This document shows, piece by piece, positions 44,071-53,208 of a stretch of 64,000 nt of DNA (positions are counted from its first letter, which is position 1; every line of letters starts with the position of its first letter). The DNA comes from an uncultured Erythrobacter sp. GTDB lineage: Bacteria > Pseudomonadota > Alphaproteobacteria > Sphingomonadales > Sphingomonadaceae. The stretch is from the NCBI GenBank assembly GCA_947488155.1, contig CANKYK010000001.1, positions 1,630,439 through 1,694,438 on the forward strand, read 5' to 3'. The position numbers and the translations under genes were made by a program. The notes under the pieces were generated by a model that saw only the letters and a list, made by a program, of their open reading frames with translations, ran no database searches and was not told where the DNA came from.

Positions 44071-44712
44071 TCAATTCGCCTTCGGGTCAAGAATGTCTGT
44101 TTCGGGAAAGCCAATCAGGCTGAGCGAGGCGTAGCCGGCGTCCAGAATGCGTTCTGGTTCGGATGAGAGGCGCGCTGAAGTGAAGGCACCGTGGAGCAAT
44201 TGAGTAAGCGTGCGCCCCAGCATCTTTGGATCGCCTGCTGCATGGCCAGAGGCAATGGCATCCGCCGCGATTTCGCGCATATGCGCCTCGACCGCATCGA
44301 ATATACGCGCCGCCTCAACGCGCACTTCCGGCATGTCCTGGCCAAGCTCCAGCGCGAGGCCGACAATAGGGCAACCATGCACATCGCCTTCTTCTTCGCA
44401 AAGTTCAGCATGTACGCTATAGATATGGTAATAAATGCCTGCGAGGCGGGCCTCCGGCGCTGCGTTGTGCTCCGCGCTGGACTGGAAAACCATCTCCAGA
44501 GTGGCGGCTCCATGCTGTTTGACAACGGCGAGGGCTAAATCACGCTTGTCGGCGAAATAGCGATAGATGGTGGCTTTGTTGACTTCCGCTGCGCTGGCCA
44601 CCTCGTCGACGGCAACGCCGTGGAAATTGCGGCGCCAGAACAAGCCGGCGGCAACAGAGACGATGTGGGCGCGGGTGCGCTCACCACGAGTGGCAAAGAC
44701 CTGAACATTCAT
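44071..44712 (-). CDS. TetR family transcriptional regulator
   Basis: A 213-residue protein, N-terminal HTH with the classic TetR run FHGVAVDEVASAAEVNKATIYRYFADKRDL (about residues 28-57) and a helical ligand domain with a TetR_C-type ending. The start at 44712 (MNVQVFATRG) is chosen because the residues upstream are not conserved. The MAPEG gene follows by two bases. An inverted repeat at 44717-44733 just before the start is the likely operator. Confidence 0.9.
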   Translation of the reverse strand: MNVQVFATRGERTRAHIVSVAAGLFWRRNFHGVAVDEVASAAEVNKATIYRYFADKRDLALAVVKQHGAATLEMVFQSSAEHNAAPEARLAGIYYHIYSVHAELCEEEGDVHGCPIVGLALELGQDMPEVRVEAARIFDAVEAHMREIAADAIASGHAAGDPKMLGRTLTQLLHGAFTSARLSSEPERILDAGYASLSLIGFPETDILDPKAN

Positions 44713-44716
44713 AAGT

Positions 44717-44733
44717 AACCGTTTAGTTCGGTT
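44717..44733 (-). promoter_or_regulatory. Inverted repeat, candidate TetR operator
   Basis: AACCG ... CGGTT with a seven-base centre (AACCGTTTAGTTCGGTT on the plus strand), 5 bases before the TetR start codon on the minus strand. Palindromes of this form are typical of autoregulated TetR genes. Confidence 0.6.
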
Positions 44734-44896
44734 GGAGGCAGGCTGCCAGTATTGAGCTGCGACTTGGGGTTGCAAAGGCCGCTGGGTCGTCGGTCCAATC
44801 GACCCGATGCGCCGCAAGGCCAAGTGGCCGCCTGCAGCGAGGCGATCTCTGATCGCATGACCGAGGAAATCGCAGTCCGGATGGACTGCGCCAGAC

Positions 44897-45508
44897 CTAT
44901 TGCAGCGTCATAATCTCTTCGCCGCCATCGCCGTGGCCAAAGAATTGCATCAGCTGGATCAGCAGTTCGCACCGCGCATGGATATTCTCCGCCTCTAGCA
45001 ATGCTTGCTTGGACGCGGGATCAAACGGCGCGATTTGCGAGACGCCATTGATGAGCGAGAAATCATCGAGCCGTTCGACCGAATCCCAATCAACGCTGTA
45101 GCCCTGAGCGCTGGCGAACCGGCGGGCCTCTTGTTCAAAGCCTGCGCGCTCAATCGCGCTAAGCACGTCGTTCTCGTCATCTTCGATCAGCTCGCCTTCG
45201 ACCTGGCGAAAGGCGGTGGCGACATCCAATTCGCGGATTAGCTTAAAGCGGGCCTCGCCCTCAAGGATCAGGTTGTAGCGGCCATCTTCCATCGCCTCGA
45301 CTTCACCAATGCGCCCGACGCAGCCGATCGTATAAAGCGGTGCGCCGTCGATTGAACGTTGCGGCTGGATCAGAGCGATCTTGCGGTCCCGCACCAAGGC
45401 ATCACCCACCAGCGAGCGATAGCGCGGCTCAAAGATATGCAGCGGCAATTGCAATCCTGGAAACAGGATCGCGCCGGGCAGGGGGAAGATGGAGAGGCGG
45501 GTGGTCAT
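44897..45508 (-). CDS. LON peptidase substrate-binding domain protein
   Basis: A 203-residue protein consisting of the N-terminal LON domain alone: LSIFPLPGAILFPGLQLPLHIFEPRYR at the start (about residues 4-30), the VGRIGEVEAMEDGRYNLILEG segment, and a helical tail. It lacks the ATPase and protease parts. Stand-alone LON domains are common in bacteria; role unknown. It follows the thioredoxin-TPR gene by 7 bases in the same operon. Confidence 0.88.
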   Translation of the reverse strand: MTTRLSIFPLPGAILFPGLQLPLHIFEPRYRSLVGDALVRDRKIALIQPQRSIDGAPLYTIGCVGRIGEVEAMEDGRYNLILEGEARFKLIRELDVATAFRQVEGELIEDDENDVLSAIERAGFEQEARRFASAQGYSVDWDSVERLDDFSLINGVSQIAPFDPASKQALLEAENIHARCELLIQLMQFFGHGDGGEEIMTLQ

Positions 45509-45515
45509 GCTGGGC

Positions 45516-46442
45516 TTAGCCGAACAGGATCTTTGACAGGCGGCGGCGAGTGGCGACAACCCATTCGTCTTCCAGGCCGGTGGCTTCAAAGATTTGCAGC
45601 AGCTTGGCTTTCGCCGCGCCATCGTTCCATTCACGGTCAGCGGCTACCATGGCGAGCAGCGTGTCAGCCGCGGTATCGCGCTCTCCGCCCGCAAATGCTG
45701 CCTCGGCATAGGCCAATTGCGCATCCATATCCTCTGGTGCGGCCTTGGCGGCGCTTTGCAGTCCGGCAAGCTCGCTGTCGTCAACCTGCGTTCCGGCAAG
45801 ATCGAGCGCGCTTCTGGCCGCTGCAATCGCTGGGTCTTTCGCCAGGCTCTCGTCTTCTTCGATCGCAGCCAAAACCTGGCCCGCTTCCTCGGTCTTGTCC
45901 AATTGGATGAGCGCACGGACCAGGCCGGAATGCGCAATCGCATGGCCGGGCGCAAATTCGGTGATCTGAGCAAACATGCCTGCCGCACGGTCCGCATCGC
46001 CTTCCATCAGCGATTGCTCCGCCATGCCGATGGCTTGCTCGATTTCTTCTGGCGTAGGGCCTTGCGGATCGCCATCGGCCGCGTCTGCCTGGATTGGCAA
46101 TTGCGAGAGCAGTTGATCAAGCGCGCCCTTCAATTGCGATTCGCTACGCGCGCTGGTCAGGTCGGCAACCGGCTGACCCTGAAACATCGCATAGACAGTC
46201 GGGATCGATTTGACCTGAAATTGACCGGCGATGAATTTCTCTTCATCGACGTTGAGCTTCGCCAGAACCACGCCCTTGTCGGCGTATTCAGCGGCGACTT
46301 TTTCCAGCATCGGGGCCAGCGCCTTGCACGGCCCACACCATTCCGCCCAAAAGTCTAGGATCACCAGTTTCGTCTGTGACGGCTCGACCACTTCGGTGCG
46401 GAACCGATCAACCGCCTTTTGCTCTTCAAGATTGAGACCCAT
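45516..46442 (-). CDS. Thioredoxin-TPR protein (CnoX/YbbN-like)
   Basis: A 308-residue protein: N-terminal thioredoxin domain with the CGPC active site (WAEWCGPCKA, about residues 32-41), then a TPR-like helical part to the end (EEIEQAIGMAEQSLMEGDADRAAGMF and following repeats). CnoX proteins act as holdases/chaperedoxins under oxidative stress. First gene of the operon with the LON-domain gene 7 bases downstream. The ATG at 46442 is preferred. Confidence 0.92.
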   Translation of the reverse strand: MGLNLEEQKAVDRFRTEVVEPSQTKLVILDFWAEWCGPCKALAPMLEKVAAEYADKGVVLAKLNVDEEKFIAGQFQVKSIPTVYAMFQGQPVADLTSARSESQLKGALDQLLSQLPIQADAADGDPQGPTPEEIEQAIGMAEQSLMEGDADRAAGMFAQITEFAPGHAIAHSGLVRALIQLDKTEEAGQVLAAIEEDESLAKDPAIAAARSALDLAGTQVDDSELAGLQSAAKAAPEDMDAQLAYAEAAFAGGERDTAADTLLAMVAADREWNDGAAKAKLLQIFEATGLEDEWVVATRRRLSKILFG

Positions 46443-46705
46443 GCTGGCCAAGGGGTTTGCTCCTGTTTGTGCCGCGCGTATGCGCGCAATTGCTGTGACA
46501 CCACGCAATGTGGGGCGCACGGCGATGAATGTGAAGGTCTGAGTTTTGCTGGTGCGGGCGCGTTTGGCAATCGGTCAGTTGCCAAATCATGAGACTTTTT
46601 GCGGCAAATGACTTTTAGACTTGCAGGCCTGCGTGCTCGCTGCTAGCTGCCCACCTCCCCGGCGAGGAATAGCGAATCTATCGCATCCACGCAGAGCGTC
46701 AGTGA

Positions 46706-46780
46706 GCGGGCGTAGCTCAGGGGTAGAGCACAACCTTGCCAAGGTTGGGGTCGGGCGTTCGAATCGCCTCGCCCGCTCCA
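46706..46780 (+). tRNA. tRNA-Gly (anticodon GCC)
   Basis: A 75-base cloverleaf: acceptor arms GCGGGCG (46706-46712) and CGCCCGC (46770-46776), D-arm AGCTC...GAGC, anticodon loop TTGCCAA closed by CAACC/GGTTG with anticodon GCC, T-arm with GTTCGAATC, discriminator T and an encoded CCA end. All stems pair. Confidence 0.97.
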
Positions 46781-46966
46781 TTTCTTTATTCGACGGATGC
46801 ATCCCGCATTTGGGGCAGCGCATATGGTTGGCGCGGCTTCTACACTTACCCCTTTGAATTAGCGCCCGGCGCAGGGCGGCTTGCCGTGCTGCTCATCGGT
46901 CATTCACAGCGATTCGTCGAAGCACCAAAGATCATGCTTGCAACCAGGAGCGCCTCTGCTAGTGGC

Positions 46967-46981
46967 GTGTTACGTTATCAC
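46967..46981. promoter_or_regulatory. Imperfect palindrome before the TonB receptor gene
   Basis: GTGTTACGTTATCAC keeps its outer triplets and two inner TA steps in inverted order (GTG-TA...TA-CAC). It lies 27 bases before the receptor start. It resembles, loosely, the AT-rich palindromes of Fur/Zur operators. Confidence 0.35.
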
Positions 46982-47008
46982 ATTCAATAATCTCGATCAG
47001 GGACGATC

Positions 47009-49177
47009 ATGAAACCGACAACTTCTCATTTGGCGCTTGCCACTGTTCTTTCGCTTGGGCTGATTGCAACTCCCGCCGCCGCCCAGGCGCAAGCGGAACC
47101 AGACGCTGATCAGGCCGAGGAACGCCTCGCAGACGATCTGCACAATCGCCAAGTCGATTACGAAGGCAACATCATCGTCAGCGCCTCTGGGCTGGAGCAA
47201 TTGGATGTTCTCGCCGGTACATCCGTGCTGGACGTTGAAGACATACAGAAAAACCTGAACGGGCAGATCGGCGAAGTCCTGGCCAAGTTGCCTGGCGTGT
47301 CCGCCACCAGCTTTTCTCCCGGCGCATCGCGCCCGGTTCTGCGCGGCTTCCAAGGTGAGCGCGTGCGCATTCTGGTCGACGGTCTGGGGACGGCTGATGT
47401 CTCCAACACATCTGCCGACCACGCGACCACGATTGAGCCGCTGACGACCGAGCGGATCGAGGTTCTGCGCGGCCCGGCAGTGCTTTTGTTTGGCAGTCAG
47501 GCAATCGGCGGCGCTGTCAATGTGATTGATAAGCGCATTCCGCGTCGGATCCCCGATGAGGCACTGCATTTCGATGCGATTGTGGCGGCTGACACCGCCA
47601 GCGACCTGCGCAATCTTGGCGCATCACTCGACGTGCCGCTTGGCAGCAATTTCGTGTTCCACGTCGACGGCAGCTATCGCAACACCAATGATCTGGAGAT
47701 CGGTGGTTTCCAAATCGCGCCGGAACTGCGCGATGAAATTTTCGAGCTGGCGGATGAAGAAGAAGCCGAAGGCGAGGTTGAAGAGGCCGCGGAACTGCGT
47801 GAAGCAGCCGAAGCGCGCGGCGTCATTCCTAACTCCGCAACCGAAACCTGGACCGCCAATGCCGGCCTCAGCTTTATCTCCGGTAATAACGTCTTTGGCG
47901 CGTCGATTGGCTTTTATGACACCGACTATGGTGTACCCGGTCGTCCGGGCACAGAGCACGCCGAGGGCGAAGGTGAAGAGGGAGAAGAAGGCGAGGAAGA
48001 GGGTGAGGAAATCGTCACCATCGGCCTCGAGCAATTCCGTGCAGACTTCCTTGCCGATCTCGACCTGGGCGATGGCTTTTTTGAGCGGCTGAAGGTTCGA
48101 TTTGGCTATTCCGATTACACCCACACCGAATTTGAAGGCGATGAAATCGGCACCGTGTTCGATGTCGAAAGCGTAGAGGCGCGGGTTGAACTGACGCAAA
48201 GCGAAACTGGGCCGTCGCGCGGTTCGATTGGCCTGCAATACACCTACCGCGATTTCCAGGCTATTGGTGAAGAGGCCTTTGTCGCCCCGAACACCACCGA
48301 TCAATTTGCGCTGTTTGCGCTGCAGGAATTCGGCCCCGGTCCCATTCAATTGGAGGCCGCCGGCCGGATCGAATTCACCGACGTCTCCTCGCAGGAGCTG
48401 GGCGTCTCGCGTGATTTCACCAATTTCTCAGGCGCACTCGGTCTGGTCTACGAGGCCGACGAAGCCTTTCGCGCTGGCGTAAATGTCTCACGCGCAGAAC
48501 GCGCTCCGGCGGCGGAAGAATTGTTCGCCAATGGCCCACACATTGCGACCCAGCAGTTCGAAATTGGGGACACCACACTGTCGACCGAAAGCGCATGGGG
48601 CGTTGAAGTTTTCGCGCGCGGCCAAGTGGGGCCGGCGAAATTCAATGTCGCCGTCTACAACCAATGGTTCGACGACTACATCTTCCTCTCCGGCAATGGC
48701 GAGGAAGAGGACGGTCTGCCAGTGTTCGTCTTCCTTCAGGATGATGCGAACTATTTCGGGATCGAAGGCGATGTCCAATTCCCATTTTTCAAAACGGGCG
48801 AGATGGAATTGCTGGCGGACCTGCGCGGTTCCTACATTCAGGCAGAGCTTGACGATGGCACCGCAGTGCCACGCATTCCGCCGATTGAATTGCTGGGTGC
48901 GCTGGAGTTGCAAACTGATGCGTTTGACGCGCGCGCAGAGGTGCAATGGTTTGGCGAGCAAGACGATGTCGACGCCTTTGAAACAGAAACCGATGCATTT
49001 GCGTTTGTGAATCTATCAGTGGCCTGGCGCCCTCTGCCGAGCCGTGAGAACGTAACTCTGGTGGTCGGCGTCGATAATCTGTTCGATGTTGTTGGCCGCC
49101 GGCATGCAAGCTTCACGAAGGATTTCGTGCCGCTGGCCGGGCGCAATTTGAAAGCAAATGTTCGCTTTAGCTTCTAA
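47009..49177 (+). CDS. TonB-dependent outer-membrane receptor with acidic loops
   Basis: A 722-residue receptor: Sec signal (to about residue 27, AAAQA), plug domain (residues about 50-175: IGEVLAKLPGVSATSFSPGASRPVLRGF...ERIEVLRGP...FGSQAIGGAVNVI), then a beta-barrel ending in the typical aromatic-last residue (VRFSF). Two strongly acidic stretches interrupt the barrel: Glu/Ala-rich at about 247-272 and a Glu/Gly repeat at about 317-336 next to a YGVPG motif. It imports a TonB-dependent ligand; the layout recalls ZnuD-type metal receptors. Confidence 0.92.
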   Translation: MKPTTSHLALATVLSLGLIATPAAAQAQAEPDADQAEERLADDLHNRQVDYEGNIIVSASGLEQLDVLAGTSVLDVEDIQKNLNGQIGEVLAKLPGVSATSFSPGASRPVLRGFQGERVRILVDGLGTADVSNTSADHATTIEPLTTERIEVLRGPAVLLFGSQAIGGAVNVIDKRIPRRIPDEALHFDAIVAADTASDLRNLGASLDVPLGSNFVFHVDGSYRNTNDLEIGGFQIAPELRDEIFELADEEEAEGEVEEAAELREAAEARGVIPNSATETWTANAGLSFISGNNVFGASIGFYDTDYGVPGRPGTEHAEGEGEEGEEGEEEGEEIVTIGLEQFRADFLADLDLGDGFFERLKVRFGYSDYTHTEFEGDEIGTVFDVESVEARVELTQSETGPSRGSIGLQYTYRDFQAIGEEAFVAPNTTDQFALFALQEFGPGPIQLEAAGRIEFTDVSSQELGVSRDFTNFSGALGLVYEADEAFRAGVNVSRAERAPAAEELFANGPHIATQQFEIGDTTLSTESAWGVEVFARGQVGPAKFNVAVYNQWFDDYIFLSGNGEEEDGLPVFVFLQDDANYFGIEGDVQFPFFKTGEMELLADLRGSYIQAELDDGTAVPRIPPIELLGALELQTDAFDARAEVQWFGEQDDVDAFETETDAFAFVNLSVAWRPLPSRENVTLVVGVDNLFDVVGRRHASFTKDFVPLAGRNLKANVRFSF

Positions 49178-49203
49178 CCGCGCCGCTTAAGCGGGAACTC
49201 AAT

Positions 49204-49243
49204 AAAAAGGGCAGGTCAGGCGAATGCCAGGCCTGCCCTTTTT
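49204..49243 (+). terminator. Rho-independent terminator of the TonB receptor gene
   Basis: AAAAAGGGCAGG (49204-49215) and CCTGCCCTTTTT (49232-49243) are perfect 12-base arms; the second ends in the T-run. It can serve both this gene and the convergent reductase gene. Confidence 0.9.
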
Positions 49244-49272
49244 GCGTGCTTATGTTCGGCTTTGCCCGCGGA

Positions 49273-50448
49273 TTAATTCTCCAGAGCAAAGGTCAGGTCA
49301 GCATGCTCTTCGAGCCGCTTGACCAGATCCTCGCCCATGAAGGAACCTGGCGTGCCAATGCCGCCTTCGGCCTGGCAACTGAGCAGGCCAATCGCAGTTT
49401 CTGCGATCATCCGACTGGTCGAGCCGTAACCTGGATCATATTTGCCTTTGACGCCGTAATGCAGGCTCTCACCATCCGGCATATCGGCCACAAACAGCAC
49501 GTCGTAAAATCCGTTCTCACGCTCTTCCTTGCTTGGGCCTTCGCCCGGCTTAGGCGGTTTGGCGCCGAAAGGGTTTTTCATCATCTCAGCGGCGGCATTA
49601 GCCATTTTTTTGCCCGCTTCGCCTGGGCTGGTCAGCACCATCTCATCATAGACGAAATCCTCGCCATACGGGTGGCCGAGCAGGAAATTGGTGCGGTGCA
49701 CGTTCTTGGTGTTGATTGCGGCCATCACAAACGGGGCGGCCCATTTGTCCAGGTCTTTCTCATAGGTCGGGACCATGCCAGAGGGCTGACTTGGCCCTTC
49801 GAACCCTGGGGTGAGGCCGAAAGAGCTGCGCAGCACATTGATGAGCTTGGGGTTCTTGGCCACGGCCTTCATCGTTTCGGTCATGCTGGCCACGGTGCCG
49901 CCTGACGCGCCGCCCGCCATCGCACGCACGCGGCCGCGAACTCTCGGAGCTGGCTTGCCAAAGCGCTTCGCCGCTTCTTTCTGAGCCATCAACACGCCGA
50001 GGTCGAAGGGGATGGAATCGAACCCGCTGGAGAAGCAGATGCGCGCACCGCTGGCCTTGGCGGCATCGCCGAACTGGTCGATCTTTTCACGCATCCAGGT
50101 CGGCTCGCCGCACAGATCGGTGTAATCAGTGCCGGTTTTGACACAGGCCTCGACCAGACTGTCACCGTAAAGCTGGTACGGTCCGACCGTGGTCAGCACG
50201 ACCTTGGTTCGCTCGCACATAGCCTCAAGGCTGGCCATGTCATCGGCATCGGCCACCACCAATGGCGTGCTCGCTGGCGCACCGATTTCATCGCGAACCG
50301 CCTCCAGCTTTTCCAGGCTGCGTCCGGCCATTGCCCAGCTGGGCGCATCATCGCGGCTTTCATAATGATTGCTCAGATACTCAGCAACGAGCCGCCCGGT
50401 GAACCCGGTGGCGCCATAGATGATGATGTCGAATTCGGTCTTAGCCAT
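49273..50448 (-). CDS. Saccharopine dehydrogenase-like / trans-acting enoyl reductase family protein
   Basis: A 391-residue NADP-binding protein. The N-terminus FDIIIYGATGFTGRLVAEYL (residues about 6-25) is a Rossmann motif, followed by a WAMAGRSLEKLEAV stretch, TTVGPYQLYGDSLVEAC, and GTDYTDLCGE. This matches the saccharopine dehydrogenase-like oxidoreductases that act on lipids in mycobacteria and relatives; substrate here unknown. The ATG at 50448 is used; the frame runs further upstream without similarity. The thioesterase gene lies upstream in transcription order (78 bases). Confidence 0.85.
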   Translation of the reverse strand: MAKTEFDIIIYGATGFTGRLVAEYLSNHYESRDDAPSWAMAGRSLEKLEAVRDEIGAPASTPLVVADADDMASLEAMCERTKVVLTTVGPYQLYGDSLVEACVKTGTDYTDLCGEPTWMREKIDQFGDAAKASGARICFSSGFDSIPFDLGVLMAQKEAAKRFGKPAPRVRGRVRAMAGGASGGTVASMTETMKAVAKNPKLINVLRSSFGLTPGFEGPSQPSGMVPTYEKDLDKWAAPFVMAAINTKNVHRTNFLLGHPYGEDFVYDEMVLTSPGEAGKKMANAAAEMMKNPFGAKPPKPGEGPSKEERENGFYDVLFVADMPDGESLHYGVKGKYDPGYGSTSRMIAETAIGLLSCQAEGGIGTPGSFMGEDLVKRLEEHADLTFALEN

Positions 50449-50525
50449 ACGAAAACTCTCCTCTTGCGCAGACTTGATGCGCGTGCGGAGCGGGAGAGTC
50501 AAAGCCGTTACGGCAGGCGAGGTTC

Positions 50526-51323
50526 CTAAGTGAGGTCGGAGAGGGGAACGCGCGGCACCACGCCGGTCTGGCTGGAGATCGCCAGCAAAGTACCGTCTTC
50601 GCTAAAATGCTGCGCTTGGCCCTGAGCCACGCCGCGATCAAAGGCGGACATCTGTGTTATGGACAATACCCATCCCGGCGGCGCCGACTGTATGAAACGG
50701 AAGGTTGCGTCCAAGCTCGATCCGCCATGCGCGCGCGGGTGCGCACCTAGGAAAAAGTCCGAGATTACCGCCAGCAAGCCAGCATCGTTGGCAAAGCCCG
50801 CTTTGGACCGCGACCACACCGCCTCAATCCCGCGCTCATTGTCTTCAAGCGCGGTGCGCCGTTCTAGCTGGCCGGGCAAATTGTCGTCAAAGCCATTGGC
50901 GTCCTTCGGCTTCTCCGGGCAGTTATCTGGCGGAGGGACATCGGGCATTTTCGCAAACAGCACTTGCTCGCTCGGCTCGCGCGCGCCGACTGCTGCGGTG
51001 ACCATTTGGATCACTCGCCCGTTTAAGAGGACATCCGCCTGCCATTGGCCAATGCTGCGCCCACCGCCCACTTGCTCGCAGCGGATGGTGAGTTCCTCTG
51101 CGCCTTGGCTCGGGATACGAAACTGGATGGTCGCCCACAGCAGGGACTGCTGGCTAGCTAGCTCCAATGCGTCAACCGCCGCCCCCAGGCACGCGCCGCC
51201 CATGATATGCGGATTGCCGGGTGGGCCGACGGTGGCGGGCCTGGTGATCGGGAGAATATACTCGTCCTCGCGCCCACTCTCAGATGGCACGACCCGCCAG
51301 AATGGAAATTTGGCGATGGTCAT
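50526..51323 (-). CDS. Acyl-CoA thioesterase family protein (double hotdog)
   Basis: A 265-residue protein with two hotdog-like halves: PHIMGGACLGAAVDALE and VLLNGRVIQMVTAAVG in the first, a HPRAHGGSSLDATFRFIQ stretch in the second, as in the TesB/4HBT_3-type thioesterase-like proteins. It probably hydrolyses an acyl-CoA. Both this and the next gene on the minus strand act on lipids, which suggests one transcript. Confidence 0.8.
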   Translation of the reverse strand: MTIAKFPFWRVVPSESGREDEYILPITRPATVGPPGNPHIMGGACLGAAVDALELASQQSLLWATIQFRIPSQGAEELTIRCEQVGGGRSIGQWQADVLLNGRVIQMVTAAVGAREPSEQVLFAKMPDVPPPDNCPEKPKDANGFDDNLPGQLERRTALEDNERGIEAVWSRSKAGFANDAGLLAVISDFFLGAHPRAHGGSSLDATFRFIQSAPPGWVLSITQMSAFDRGVAQGQAQHFSEDGTLLAISSQTGVVPRVPLSDLT

Positions 51324-51379
51324 GGGTGCAGTATCCTTTTCTAGTGGCTCGCTATCGCTCGCGTCTCACCACCCTGCTT

Positions 51380-51436
51380 CCTCCACCCTTCCACCCGGAT
51401 AGTGTTCCCGGCAGGCTCCGGGTGGAAGGGTGGAGG
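51380..51436 (-). terminator. Perfect 20-base hairpin downstream of dcd
   Basis: The 20-base arm at 51380-51399 (CCTCCACCCTTCCACCCGGA) is matched exactly in inverted order at 51417-51436, with a 17-base loop. It lies between the dcd stop and the thioesterase start. No T-run follows, so termination by hairpin strength is inferred; it might equally be an interspersed repeat. Confidence 0.7.
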
Positions 51437-51459
51437 GAGCGGGCGGCCAGGAACCAGGC

Positions 51460-52014
51460 CTACAACCTTGGCAAGGTCACACCGCGTTGGCCCATATATT
51501 TGCCCGCGCGGTCCCTATAGCTCGTCTCGCAGCGTTCATTGCCCTTCAGGAACAGGAACTGGCACGCGCCCTCATTGGCGTAAATCTTGGCCGGCAGCGG
51601 CGTGGTGTTGGAAAATTCCAGCGTCACATGCCCCTCCCAGCCCGGCTCCAAAGGGGTGACATTCACAATGATGCCGCAGCGCGCATACGTGCTCTTGCCA
51701 AGGCAGATCACCAGCACGTCTTCGGGCACGCGGAAATATTCGACTGTGCGCGCCAATGCAAAGGAATTGGGCGGGATGATGCAGACATCAGTTTTGCGGT
51801 CGACCAAGCTGCCTGCGTCAAAGCTCTTGGGGTCAACTGTGGCCGAATTCACATTGGTGAAGATCTTGAACTCATCTGCGACCCGCGCGTCATAGCCATA
51901 GGAAGAGAGGCCATAAGAGATGACGCCCTCGCGCCGCTGAGCCTCAACAAAGGGCTCAATCATGCCCTCATCTTGCGCCTTGGACCTAATCCACTTGTCT
52001 GAAAGAATCGCCAT
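51460..52014 (-). CDS. dcd: dCTP deaminase
   Basis: A 184-residue enzyme: [13 protein letters not shown] (about residues 33-45), [44 protein letters not shown] with the catalytic glutamate region, and NEGACQFLF. It deaminates dCTP to dUTP for thymidylate supply. Start ATG at 52014; upstream frame extension has no similarity. Confidence 0.96.
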   Translation of the reverse strand: MAILSDKWIRSKAQDEGMIEPFVEAQRREGVISYGLSSYGYDARVADEFKIFTNVNSATVDPKSFDAGSLVDRKTDVCIIPPNSFALARTVEYFRVPEDVLVICLGKSTYARCGIIVNVTPLEPGWEGHVTLEFSNTTPLPAKIYANEGACQFLFLKGNERCETSYRDRAGKYMGQRGVTLPRL

Positions 52015-52199
52015 GCGCGATTGATTCCCTAAGCAGCGCGCGGGGGCAAGCGCGGCTAGGGTTTTAGGTGTGGGAGGAATTGAGCGAGCGCGAGATACAC
52101 TGAGGAGGGGTGGTCCGGAAACGATCCAATTGCGGACCTTCGGCGATGACAGCACTTTTTCTCTGAAAACTGCCTTCGCTCAAAAAATTCTTGAACCGC

Positions 52200-52604
52200 T
52201 TATTTTTGCTCGACTTGATTGCTTGATTTGAGTCGTCGCCAATTCCATTTGACCCATGCCATCAAAGTCATGGAGGCCAAGAAAACAGGAACGATGGTCA
52301 TAAGGTTCCAGGCAAAAATCTCCCACATGACCGGAGATCGAGTAACGAAACTCTCGTCTTCGCCCCAGGAATCACCCCAGCAATAGGGCGGGTTCGTCTG
52401 ATAAATTGTATTCATCATATCGCTTAAAGTGACTAAGCAGAAAAGGAGGAGTACAAGAGCAGAGTATATGGAGTCTTTTTTTGGTGACTGCCAAAGAAAG
52501 CCGCAAATGCCACCGAGGAATAATAGGCAAATGAAGCCGAGAGGGAGTTCTAAGAACAACCCGCTTGCCCAGTGCATCGCCCATGGTGAAAAACATTGCA
52601 TCAT
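52200..52604 (-). CDS. Hypothetical three-helix membrane protein
   Basis: A 134-residue protein with three membrane segments (about residues 12-35, 45-65 and 92-115), a Cys/Trp-rich loop (YCWGDSWGEDE) and a basic tail. GC content is clearly lower than in the genes around it, suggesting recent gain. No family recognised. Confidence 0.55.
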   Translation of the reverse strand: MMQCFSPWAMHWASGLFLELPLGFICLLFLGGICGFLWQSPKKDSIYSALVLLLFCLVTLSDMMNTIYQTNPPYCWGDSWGEDESFVTRSPVMWEIFAWNLMTIVPVFLASMTLMAWVKWNWRRLKSSNQVEQK

Positions 52605-52654
52605 AGAGCTGGCCCTAAAGGCATTCGGTTAAAGCCCCGTTTGCAGCCCCCACC

Positions 52655-53182
52655 TCACTTAATGGCCTTCGCGCCCAGCGCCGGATTAAGCCCGGTCACA
52701 TGGTTCAGCCATTTCTTCGGCCGTCTCAGCATGTTGTCGGGGTAGTTCACTTTTAGCCCGGCGATCTGTGCCATTGCGCCGACAAAGTGGATGCAATTGC
52801 GCGTGTCGAGGTCGTAATATTTACCCGGCGCATTGCGCCATTTGCTCACCTCGGCCTTCACCCGCTCATATTGCGCATCGGTTAACCGCACGCTGAAATG
52901 GCGGTTGGTTTTCTTGAGGTATTTCGGTTTCTCCACGCTGATATCGTGCACCACCGGCCCGTTCAAAATCGCGGGCGAGACCTTCTTGGCGGTGAAGCCG
53001 TAATTCTCGTTTACCACCTTGCCCGATCCCAGCGTCCCCTCCAGCACGATGAAGGTATGGGGATAGCGCCCGAACAGCACCGATCCGTTGAAGCTGTGAA
53101 AATGCATGGTCACCGCCGCAAAGGCGGGCCCGCTCCAAATCAGAGCGAGCAGAGTGACGATGAGGGTGGCGATCCGTTTCAT
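52655..53182 (-). CDS. Exported hypothetical protein with a Cys-His NCxHF motif
   Basis: A 175-residue protein with a Sec signal (to about residue 22, PAFAA). The mature part has HSFNGSVLFGRYPHTFIVLEG and a YDLDTRNCIHFVGAMAQ segment (about residues 131-147) whose Cys-x-His pattern resembles papain-like or NlpC/P60-like peptidases. Enzymatic role is only suggested. It follows putA by 26 bases and may be co-transcribed. Confidence 0.65.
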   Translation of the reverse strand: MKRIATLIVTLLALIWSGPAFAAVTMHFHSFNGSVLFGRYPHTFIVLEGTLGSGKVVNENYGFTAKKVSPAILNGPVVHDISVEKPKYLKKTNRHFSVRLTDAQYERVKAEVSKWRNAPGKYYDLDTRNCIHFVGAMAQIAGLKVNYPDNMLRRPKKWLNHVTGLNPALGAKAIK

Positions 53183-53208
53183 GGGCGGCGTGATAAATCG
53201 AAGCTCGC

